Shown one piece after another: positions 1-5,254 of a DNA stretch of 6,878 nt. The notes below the pieces were generated by a model. The model saw only the letters and a program-made list of their open reading frames with translations, was not told the DNA's origin and made no database searches. Numbering within the stretch: position 1 is the stretch's first letter; each line of letters begins with the position of its first letter. Position numbers and translations under genes: made by a program. Source of the DNA: PVC group bacterium (GTDB taxonomy: Bacteria > Verrucomicrobiota > Kiritimatiellia > SS1-B-03-39 > PXDE01); the NCBI GenBank assembly GCA_003566475.1, contig PXDE01000352.1, positions 1 through 6,878 of the forward strand, read 5' to 3'.

Positions 1-529
1 AGAGCTGGATCGCCTCCTGGTAGCGGGCGATGGCCTCGGGGCGGTTGCCGTTTGCGGCCAGGGTCTCGCCCCGGGCGGCCAGGAACAGGGCCCGGCGCAT
101 GGCCTCGGTGTTGAGCCCCTCGCGGGCCCGCGCCCGGTCCTGGGCCACCGGATCCCGGGCCTCGATGACCCGCGCGGTCTCCGAGGGCGTGGCCTCGGCC
201 GTGCCGGGGGAGGGGGTGGGGGTGGGGGTCCGGGCCGGGCGCTCGGCGGGCCGGGGCGTGCGCACCTTGCTGTCCCAGGTCGAATGCATGATCCGCACCG
301 CGCCGTAGGTGATGCCCCCCACCACGGCGGCGAACACCCCGAGGGCGATGCCGGCCCGGAGCATCAGGTTCCGGTCGGGCCGGACCCGGGGGCGGCTCCG
401 GGGCCGGGCGGAGGTGCCGAACATATCGGCGGCCCGTTCGCGCCGGCTCCCCGGGGCCTGGGACGGTTCCTCGTAGACCGAGCCCGTCACGGGCCCCGTC
501 GGTCGGGGGTTCGAAGTTGAATCGGCCAT
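1..529 (-). CDS. TPR-containing single-pass membrane protein, 3' end outside window
   Basis: The first 176 codons of a minus-strand gene are visible, and the frame is open to the left edge. The ATG at 529 is well supported by an AAGGAG Shine-Dalgarno nine bases upstream. Residues 1-54 form a polar, Arg/Pro-rich, probably cytoplasmic segment. Residues about 55-80 form one hydrophobic helix (AGIALGVFAAVVGGITYGAV). A Pro/Thr-rich linker follows at about 91-115 (TPTPTPSP). From about 144 the sequence turns helical and fits a tetratricopeptide repeat (RGETLAANGNRPEAIARYQE); more repeats probably lie beyond the edge. The layout suggests a bitopic inner-membrane protein with a periplasmic TPR domain for protein contacts. 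The family cannot be named from this fragment and the role is unknown. It is divergently transcribed from the S41 protease, which also acts in the periplasm; a shared envelope role is only an inference. Confidence 0.85.
   Translation of the reverse strand, partial: MADSTSNPRPTGPVTGSVYEEPSQAPGSRRERAADMFGTSARPRSRPRVRPDRNLMLRAGIALGVFAAVVGGITYGAVRIMHSTWDSKVRTPRPAERPARTPTPTPSPGTAEATPSETARVIEARDPVAQDRARAREGLNTEAMRRALFLAARGETLAANGNRPEAIARYQEAIQL
206..228 (+). other. Strong G-quadruplex motif
   Basis: Four perfect G5 tracts (206-210, 212-216, 218-222, 224-228) are separated by single-base loops A, T and T. This far exceeds the usual four-G3 criterion and predicts a very stable quadruplex on the plus strand, which is the template strand for the TPR gene. 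In that gene the opposite C-rich strand encodes the TPTPTPSP linker, so the motif may simply be a by-product of Pro/Thr codons (CCC ACC). Quadruplex formation itself is inference. Confidence 0.6.
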
Positions 530-538
530 GCGAAGGTG

Positions 539-544
539 CTCCTT
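539..544 (-). promoter_or_regulatory. Shine-Dalgarno for the TPR gene
   Basis: The minus strand reads AAGGAG here, nine bases before the ATG at 529. It is one of the best ribosome binding sites in the window and fixes the start of the TPR protein. Confidence 0.8.
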
Positions 545-590
545 GGTCCCTACCGTCCCGCGCCACGGGGGCGAGGGCGGGGGATATCAT

Positions 591-619
591 TTGATCTGCG
601 GCGTCCTGCCCGGTAAGGT
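591..619 (+). promoter_or_regulatory. Possible sigma70-type promoter for ctpA-tsaD
   Basis: TTGATC (591-596) and TAAGGT (614-619) are separated by exactly 17 bp. The first matches the -35 consensus at four of six positions; the second keeps the T, A and final T of the -10 box. Transcription would start near 626, about ten bases before the GTG at 636, leaving almost no leader. No clear Shine-Dalgarno precedes that GTG, which fits a very short or absent leader. The match is modest and could be chance. The rest of the divergent gap (530-635) shows no confident promoter for the minus-strand gene. Confidence 0.3.
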
Positions 620-635
620 ACCAGAACCCTAACCC

Positions 636-1982
636 GTGACAACCTTGAACCCCCCATCCACCGACTCCGTTCCTCGCCGCCGCCGGGCGGGCGCCGCCTT
701 CGGGTGGTCGGCCCTGCTCCTGGGGCTGGCCCTGAATCTCGCCTTCGGCGTGCGCATCTATTCGCGCGAAGGGCCTAAGGACGGCCCGGAGGACGCCTAT
801 CGGCATGTGGAGCTGTTCACCCGCGTGGTGGAGCAGATCCGCCGCCACTACGTCGAGGGCGACAAGGTGGCCTACCGGGATCTGGTGTATGGCGCCCTGC
901 GGGGCATGCTCCAGTCGCTCGACCCCCACTCCCAGTTCATGGATCCCGAGACCTACCGGGACATGGAGTCCGACACCCGGGGGTATTTCGGTGGGCTGGG
1001 CATCGTGATCAGCGTCCGCGACAATGTGCTGACCATCGTCACCCCCATGGAAGGCACGCCGGGGTTCCGGGCGGGGCTGATGGCCGGCGACAAGATCATG
1101 GAGATCGACGGCGAGTCCACCGACCAGATGAACCTGTCCGACGCGGTCCGGAAGCTGCGCGGTCCTCCGGGGAGCGCGGTGGAGATCCGGGTGCTCCGGC
1201 CCGAGGAGCGGGAGCTGCGGTCGTTCACCCTGGAGCGGGCCATCATCGATGTGCCGTCGATCCGCGACGCCCGCATGCTCGACGACGACATCGGCTATCT
1301 GCGGATCGTCCAGTTCAACGAGAAGACCGGAGAGGCGCTCCAGGACGCCATCGACGGCCTGCGGCGCGACGGCATGAAGGGTCTGGTCATCGACCTCCGC
1401 AACAACCCGGGGGGCCTGCTCAACGCCGCCATCGAGGTAAGCCAGAAGTTCCTGCGGTCGAACGACATGGTGGTGTTCACCCAGGGGCGCGACCCCGACC
1501 AGCGGCAGACCTACCGGGCCCGGGGGCGCGACCGCGACCGCGACACCCAGCTTCCGCTGGCCCTGCTGGTGAACAGCGGAAGCGCCAGCGCGGCGGAGAT
1601 CGTGGCCGGCGCTCTCCAGGACCACCGCCGGGCCATTCTGGTCGGCGAGAAGACGTTCGGCAAGGGGTCGGTCCAGACCGTGCTCCCCCTCGAGGATGGC
1701 TCCGCCCTCCGGCTGACCACCTCCAAGTACTACACCCCCAGCGAGCGGGTGATCCATGACCATGGGATCCAGCCCGACATCGTGGTGCCGCTGTCCCCCG
1801 AGGACTGGCAGGCGCTGCTCATGCAGCGGTCCCTTCTGGAAGGCGATCCCGACGCCGTGCCTCCGGAGGAGCGGATCGAGGACGTGCAGCTCCTCCGGGC
1901 CATGGACGTGCTGAAGGGCGTGATGATGTTCCAGGCCCACTCCCAGGCCCCCGCCTCCGGCCGGGCCAGCCTGGCCCGCTGA
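636..1982 (+). CDS. ctpA: S41 family C-terminal processing peptidase (CtpA/Prc type)
   Basis: This is a 448-residue serine protease of family S41A, which trims or degrades envelope proteins from their C-termini. GTG at 636 is chosen because an in-frame TAA (630-632) lies just upstream and no better start follows before the membrane segment. Residues 14-17 are four arginines, followed by a hydrophobic signal or anchor at about 18-39, so the rest should be periplasmic. A PDZ domain spans about 117-200, opening with YFGGLGI and including AGDKIMEIDG. The catalytic core includes GLVIDLRNNPGG (249-260), the nucleophile motif NSGSASAAEI with Ser318, and FGKGSVQ with general base Lys343 and Gln347. 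The 25-residue Ser-Lys spacing matches characterised members, so it should be active. The C-terminal DVQLLRAMDVLKG is usual for the family. tsaD follows after 23 bp, suggesting co-transcription. Its substrate cannot be told from sequence. Confidence 0.95.
   Translation: MTTLNPPSTDSVPRRRRAGAAFGWSALLLGLALNLAFGVRIYSREGPKDGPEDAYRHVELFTRVVEQIRRHYVEGDKVAYRDLVYGALRGMLQSLDPHSQFMDPETYRDMESDTRGYFGGLGIVISVRDNVLTIVTPMEGTPGFRAGLMAGDKIMEIDGESTDQMNLSDAVRKLRGPPGSAVEIRVLRPEERELRSFTLERAIIDVPSIRDARMLDDDIGYLRIVQFNEKTGEALQDAIDGLRRDGMKGLVIDLRNNPGGLLNAAIEVSQKFLRSNDMVVFTQGRDPDQRQTYRARGRDRDRDTQLPLALLVNSGSASAAEIVAGALQDHRRAILVGEKTFGKGSVQTVLPLEDGSALRLTTSKYYTPSERVIHDHGIQPDIVVPLSPEDWQALLMQRSLLEGDPDAVPPEERIEDVQLLRAMDVLKGVMMFQAHSQAPASGRASLAR
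1527..1544 (+). repeat. Three perfect CGCGAC hexamers inside ctpA
   Basis: CGCGAC occurs three times in tandem, in frame with ctpA, encoding Arg-Asp-Arg-Asp-Arg-Asp (residues 298-303) in a charged loop just before the strand leading to the catalytic serine. The repeat length is a multiple of three, so copy-number change would lengthen the loop without shifting the frame. It is probably incidental in G+C-rich sequence. Confidence 0.5.
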
Positions 1983-2005
1983 TCCGCCCCGAGCCGCGGC
2001 GTCCC

Positions 2006-3058
2006 ATGCTGGTCCTGGGCCTGGAGACCTCCTGCGACGAGACCGCCGCCGCCGTGGTCGAGGACGGGGTGCGCGTGCGCTCCCATGTCGTCCACAGCCA
2101 GGTGGCCCTGCATCGGCCCTACCGGGGCGTGGTGCCCGAACTGGCCTCCCGGCACCATGTGGAGAATCTGCCCGGGATCACCCGCCAGGCCATGGACGAA
2201 GCCGGGGTGGACTGGCGGGATCTGGACGCGGTGGCGGTGACGGTGGGGCCGGGGCTGGCCAGCTCGCTCCTGGTCGGAGTGAGCGCGGCCCGGGGCATCG
2301 CGCGCCGTCTCGACCGGCCCCTCGTGGCGGTCAATCACCTCGAAGGCCACCTCCATTCCCTGCGGTTCGACCCCGCCGCCGCCCCGGGCGAAGAGCGGCT
2401 GGACGCGCTCATCCTCCTGGTGTCCGGGGGACATACCTGCCTCGTCGAGCGGCGGGACGGCGCCTTCCGGCTGCTCGGCCAGACCGTGGACGACGCCGCC
2501 GGCGAAGCCTTGGACAAAGGCGCGGCGCTGCTGGGGCTTCCCTATCCGGGTGGCCCCGCCATGGAGCAGGCCGCCGACGGGGGCGACCCCGCCTACCTGG
2601 ACCTTCCCCGGACGCGCCTCCGGGCCAAGACGGGCGTGCCCTGGCGGTTCGCCTTCGCCCCGGAGTTCGGGTTCAGCTTCTCCGGGCTCAAGACTGCGCT
2701 CCGCTACCACCTGCGCGACCATCCGGACGACCTTCCCGCCCGACGGGCCGATCTTGCGGCCAGCTACCAGGCCGCCGTATGCGACGCCCTGACCGGCCGG
2801 GTGGCCCGGGCCCTGATCCAGCGCCGGTACGCGGTGATGGCGGCGGTGGGCGGGGTGGCCCGCAACCGGCGGCTGCGGGGTCAGTTGGAGGAGCTGGCCC
2901 GGCGCCGGAACCTCCCCCTGCGTCTCGCGCCGCCCGAGTTCTGCACCGACAACGCGGCCATGATCGCCGGCGTGGCCGGCGTCGGCGGCGGCCTCACCGG
3001 CGCCGACGCCTGGGCGGTCGATGTGACCCCCGGCCTCGGCCTGTCCGGAACCCGCTGA
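2006..3058 (+). CDS. tsaD: tRNA N6-adenosine threonylcarbamoyltransferase TsaD
   Basis: TsaD (formerly Gcp/YgjD) transfers the threonylcarbamoyl group from threonylcarbamoyl-AMP to A37 of ANN-decoding tRNAs, working in the cytosol with TsaB and TsaE. The protein is 350 residues, close to the 337 of E. coli. It opens with the ASKHA ATPase-fold motif LGLETSCDETAAAVVEDG. Metal ligands are His111 and His115 (NHLEGHLHS) and Asp315 (CTDNAAMIAG). Other family signatures are LVSGGHT (138-144), DDAAGEALDKGAALLGLPYP (162-181), GFSFSGLKTA (222-231) and VGGVARNRRLR (281-291). All key residues are present, so it should be functional. The ATG follows the protease stop by 23 bp with only a weak GAG-type ribosome site, suggesting the two genes are co-transcribed. 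TsaB, TsaE and TsaC are not in this window. The functions of the protease and TsaD look unrelated. Confidence 0.98.
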   Translation: MLVLGLETSCDETAAAVVEDGVRVRSHVVHSQVALHRPYRGVVPELASRHHVENLPGITRQAMDEAGVDWRDLDAVAVTVGPGLASSLLVGVSAARGIARRLDRPLVAVNHLEGHLHSLRFDPAAAPGEERLDALILLVSGGHTCLVERRDGAFRLLGQTVDDAAGEALDKGAALLGLPYPGGPAMEQAADGGDPAYLDLPRTRLRAKTGVPWRFAFAPEFGFSFSGLKTALRYHLRDHPDDLPARRADLAASYQAAVCDALTGRVARALIQRRYAVMAAVGGVARNRRLRGQLEELARRRNLPLRLAPPEFCTDNAAMIAGVAGVGGGLTGADAWAVDVTPGLGLSGTR

Positions 3059-3070
3059 CCGGCCCGGACC

Positions 3071-3082
3071 CCCGACGTCGGG
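3071..3082. repeat. Perfect 12-bp palindrome after tsaD
   Basis: CCCGACGTCGGG is a perfect palindrome 12 bp past the tsaD stop. It could be a protein-binding site or part of a 3' end structure, or chance in G+C-rich DNA. No T-run follows it. Confidence 0.5.
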
Positions 3083-3083
3083 T

Positions 3084-3172
3084 GCCGGCGCGTCCCGCAC
3101 TCTGGTCCACACGATCGTGGGGTGCAGAGTGCCGGACGGCGGATCCCTGTCGCGGGGCGGGACGGCGCCGGC
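3084..3172. terminator. Nested inverted repeats, probable bidirectional 3' end structure
   Basis: The outer arms 3084-3098 and 3157-3172 are complementary over 15 bp with one extra G in the right arm. Inside them is a second inverted repeat (3091-3138) centred between 3114 and 3115: CGTCC/GGACG, then GCACTCTG/CAGAGTGC, then CC/GG, then the perfect palindrome CACGATCGTG (3110-3119). In all, 20 of 24 symmetric positions pair. The outer and inner stems share 3091-3098, so they partly compete. The structure lies between convergent tsaD and azoR, and its right arm touches the azoR stop codon. It lacks the T-run of a classical intrinsic terminator on either strand, so it may instead act as a transcript-end stabiliser, a Rho-assisted terminator or a binding site. 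Confidence 0.55.
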
Positions 3173-3825
3173 TACACGGTGGCGGCGCTGAACTCCTCGG
3201 CGATCTCCTCGGCCAGGTCCTCGGCGGCCTCGATGGCGAAGCCGCGGCGCTCCTCGAAGTCCGAGTAGGCCACCGGATCCTGGCCGTCGGCCCAGGCCAC
3301 AGAGATGTTCCGCACCCCGGCGAAGGCGAAGGCCCCGCGCACGGTGGGGGTGAGTCCGTCGTGCGGGTCGTTCTCGGTCAGGCGGGCCCCGGACGATACC
3401 AGCAGCACCACCCGCCGGATCTTGTGGAGCGGGATCATCTTCTCGCCTTCAATGTGGAACAGGATCCCGGGCATCATGGCCTGGTCGATCCAGGCCTTGA
3501 GGATGGCGGGAAGCCCGCCGTTCCACAGGGGGGCGGTGAGGACCACCACATCCTGCTCCGCGAGCTGCTTCGATTTGGCCTCGGCATAGGCCGACGCTTC
3601 GACCTCCTCCCCGGTGGGCTGGTAGCCGGGCTCGAACACCGGCTGCCAGAACCGCCGGAAGGCGTCCTTGGACAGGTAGGGCGGGGGCTCGTTATAAAGG
3701 TCGATCTGATCCATCTCCGCGTCGGGCAGAGCCTGGATGAGCCGCATGAAGAAGGCCTGGGCCAACTGCTTGCTGACCGAGTTCTCCGTGGCTTTGGGAT
3801 TGGCGATGACGTGCAGGATCTTCAT
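3172..3825 (-). CDS. azoR: FMN-dependent NAD(P)H oxidoreductase, AzoR/flavodoxin-2 family
   Basis: The 217-residue protein has the flavodoxin-like fold of the AzoR/NQO family, cytosolic enzymes that use NAD(P)H and FMN for two-electron reduction of quinones, azo compounds and related electrophiles. Residues 1-9 form the first strand (MKILHVIAN). The next loop, NPKATENSVSKQLA (9-22), is the expected FMN-phosphate site. VVVLTAPLWNGGLPAILKAW (93-112) corresponds to the AzoR segment carrying APMYN and holds the isoalloxazine contacts. SSGA (144-147) takes the place of the usual SRGG loop. MMPG at 117-120 differs from the common ARAG. The tail (about 199-212) is strongly acidic and helical. ATG is preceded by AAAGGA eight bases upstream. 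The gene lies 24 bp downstream of the kinase stop, so the two probably share an mRNA. The physiological substrate is unknown; quinone or redox-stress detoxification is an inference. Confidence 0.85.
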   Translation of the reverse strand: MKILHVIANPKATENSVSKQLAQAFFMRLIQALPDAEMDQIDLYNEPPPYLSKDAFRRFWQPVFEPGYQPTGEEVEASAYAEAKSKQLAEQDVVVLTAPLWNGGLPAILKAWIDQAMMPGILFHIEGEKMIPLHKIRRVVLLVSSGARLTENDPHDGLTPTVRGAFAFAGVRNISVAWADGQDPVAYSDFEERRGFAIEAAEDLAEEIAEEFSAATV

Positions 3826-3839
3826 GGGGGGGGTCCTTT
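3826..3839 (-). promoter_or_regulatory. azoR Shine-Dalgarno with a C8 spacer
   Basis: On the minus strand AAAGGA (3834-3839) is followed by eight consecutive C (3826-3833) and then the ATG. The entire spacer is a homopolymer, so strand slippage would change the spacing between Shine-Dalgarno and ATG and could tune AzoR translation. Eight bases is a moderate run; variability is not shown by one sequence. Confidence 0.6.
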
Positions 3840-3849
3840 GCGTGTTGGT

Positions 3850-5046
3850 TCAGGTGAGTAGAATGGTGTTGGTGCGGAGATCGGCAAGCTTGTTCAGATA
3901 GTTCTCGAGTTCGCGCCCGTATTCGGCGTCCTGATTGGTCTGGACGAGCTGCTTGTGGACCAGAGCCAGCCCCTCGTAGGCCGATTCCGCCTCCTCGGCG
4001 GTCTGGAACCGGCGGTCCGGGTCGGGGTCGATAAGGCGGCGGAGCATCTGGAAGAACAGCTCGTTGCGCACGACATGCTCGGGCAGGATGGACTCGATGT
4101 TGCGGGGAAGCGCCTGCTTCCAGGCGTAGAGCGAGGTCTCGTCGGCGGCCGCCCGGTCGGCGACCAGGGGCGCCTCGGAGAGCATCTGCAGGCCCAGCAG
4201 CCCCACGCTGTAGAGGTCGCTGGCCACGCTGGACGGGCCGCGACGATGGATCTCCGGGGCCATGTAGAGCGGGGTTCCGAACAGGTAGTGCACCCGCTCG
4301 TCCACCTGCACCGCCCGGCCGAAGTCGATGATCTTGACGTAGCCCAGCCGGTCGAGCATGAGGTTGGCCGGCTTGACGTCGGAGTGCACGAACCCGTTCT
4401 CGTGCAGGATCTCCAGGCCCCGCAGCACCCGCCGCATGATGTAGATGGCGATCCCGGGCTGAAAGGTGACCCGGTGGCGGGTGGTCCGGAAGATGACGTC
4501 GTTGAAGGCCTCCCACTCGGCGTCGGTGCAGCGCTTGCGGGCGCGGGCGAGATGGCTTCCGCCCAGGAAATACTCGAGGTCGATCCCGTCGATGGCCTCC
4601 ATCTGGATGTAGCCGATCCCCTCCGTCTCCTCGTAGATCTCCCGGGAGACCAGATTCGGGCTGCGCACATGCTGGAGGCGGGTGATCTGATGGGCCAGCC
4701 GACCCATGTCGGTCCAGTAGGCGGCCGAGCTGGGGTAGATGGAGGGATCGAAGATCTTGAGCGCGTGCTGGGTGACGCAGCCCCGGGCCCCCTGGCGGTT
4801 GACCAGCATCACCCGCCCCTGCCGCCCCTGGCCCAACTGACGGCTGAAGGTATAGGGGGTGGGGTAGAAAATGGCCCCGCTCCGGAAGACCTGCTGGTAT
4901 TTCTCGAGCAGCCGCTCGCGCGGATAGCCGTCGGCCTCCGCCGGGGCCAGATCGCCCATGGGCAGGGTGGAGGCAAGCTCCATGGGCACCGTCCGGGTGA
5001 TCTCCACCTCGCGGGTCTTCGGCGAATCTGCTTCAACTCGATCCAT
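3850..5046 (-). CDS. Hanks-type serine/threonine protein kinase, soluble
   Basis: The ATG at 5046 gives 398 residues. A TTG at 5082 in the same frame would add 12, but it coincides with the possible -35 box. Kinase motifs run in order: Gly-rich loop GQGRQGRV (72-79), ATP-binding Lys97 in ALKIF, hinge around ME-AIDGIDLEYF (149-160), catalytic loop HSDVKPANLML (221-231) with Asp223, Lys225 and Asn228, DFG (241-243), MAPE (262-265), SDLYSVG (276-282) and the C-lobe Arg346. An active fold is expected. Ser222 replaces the Arg of HRD, making this a non-RD kinase, usually not dependent on activation-loop phosphorylation. Gln120 sits where the helix-C Glu is expected, though that alignment is uncertain. 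An extended basic segment (about 164-197) lies between the hinge and helix E. No membrane helix, PASTA or other sensor domain is visible. The N-terminal 60 residues are Thr-rich and the tail is helical. It is probably cytosolic and co-transcribed with azoR. Substrates are unknown. Confidence 0.9.
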   Translation of the reverse strand: MDRVEADSPKTREVEITRTVPMELASTLPMGDLAPAEADGYPRERLLEKYQQVFRSGAIFYPTPYTFSRQLGQGRQGRVMLVNRQGARGCVTQHALKIFDPSIYPSSAAYWTDMGRLAHQITRLQHVRSPNLVSREIYEETEGIGYIQMEAIDGIDLEYFLGGSHLARARKRCTDAEWEAFNDVIFRTTRHRVTFQPGIAIYIMRRVLRGLEILHENGFVHSDVKPANLMLDRLGYVKIIDFGRAVQVDERVHYLFGTPLYMAPEIHRRGPSSVASDLYSVGLLGLQMLSEAPLVADRAAADETSLYAWKQALPRNIESILPEHVVRNELFFQMLRRLIDPDPDRRFQTAEEAESAYEGLALVHKQLVQTNQDAEYGRELENYLNKLADLRTNTILLT

Positions 5047-5053
5047 TTGGGAG

Positions 5054-5082
5054 AATGTACCGGAAGCCGGGGCCCAGGCCAA
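5054..5082 (-). promoter_or_regulatory. Possible promoter for the kinase-azoR operon, leaderless
   Basis: On the minus strand TTGGCC (5077-5082) and TACATT (5054-5059) are 17 bp apart, each matching four of six consensus bases. The -10 box ends seven bases before the ATG at 5046, so transcription would start at or next to the A of the ATG. No Shine-Dalgarno is visible before this ATG, which agrees with a leaderless mRNA. Based on consensus matching only. Confidence 0.35.
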
Positions 5083-5118
5083 CCGCCGAATGGTGGGCCC
5101 GGCACGGTGGGTGGAGTG

Positions 5119-5137
5119 TTCAGGGTTCAGGGTTCAG
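5119..5137. repeat. Short tandem repeat TTCAGGG, 2.7 copies
   Basis: TTCAGGG at 5119-5125 and 5126-5132 is followed by a partial copy TTCAG (5133-5137). It lies in the divergent gap between the kinase and kamA, about 73 bp upstream of the kinase ATG and 118 bp upstream of kamA. Direct heptamers could be regulator sites or a slippage product. Confidence 0.6.
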
Positions 5138-5219
5138 TGAGGGCCGCTGGTCCGGTGGGCCAGCCGGATTGTGGTAAAGACCTGTCCCTTCCACTCCCGG
5201 AGCATCAGCGAACCCGGGC

Positions 5220-5248
5220 TTGGGTCGGGGGCACGTCGCCGCTAGGCT
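5220..5248 (+). promoter_or_regulatory. Possible promoter for kamA, leaderless
   Basis: TTGGGT (5220-5225) and TAGGCT (5243-5248) are 17 bp apart, keeping the TTG of a -35 and the T, A and final T of a -10. The -10 ends six bases before the ATG at 5255. Alternatively AGG at 5244-5246, eight bases before the ATG, is a weak Shine-Dalgarno; both readings favour ATG 5255 over the GTG at 5249. The evidence is weak. No other convincing promoter was seen in the 208-bp gap. Confidence 0.25.
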
Positions 5249-5254
5249 GTGGCG

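Noticed and set aside
626..635. Telomere-like ACCCTAACCC just before the ctpA start
   Set aside because: Only one and a half units are present in a bacterial intergenic region; this is coincidence.
1730..3112. Long minus-strand open frame (460 codons) opposite tsaD and the ctpA end
   Set aside because: It is a G+C-rich shadow of tsaD and ctpA: composition is Gly/Pro/His/Arg-rich, no domain is recognisable, and the plus strand carries all conserved motifs.
2779..3861. Plus-strand open frame spanning the end of tsaD and the azoR complement
   Set aside because: It overlaps two convincing genes in wrong frames, begins with an Arg/Pro/Gly-rich stretch and shows no family motif.
5047..5082. TTG start at 5082 adding 12 residues to the kinase
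   Set aside because: There is no Shine-Dalgarno, it overlaps the possible -35 box, and the added residues show no domain. The ATG at 5046 is preferred, though not proven.
5151..5168. Small hairpin TCCGG/CCGGA in the kinase/kamA gap
   Set aside because: A five-base-pair stem with an eight-base loop is expected by chance at this G+C content, and no T-run follows.
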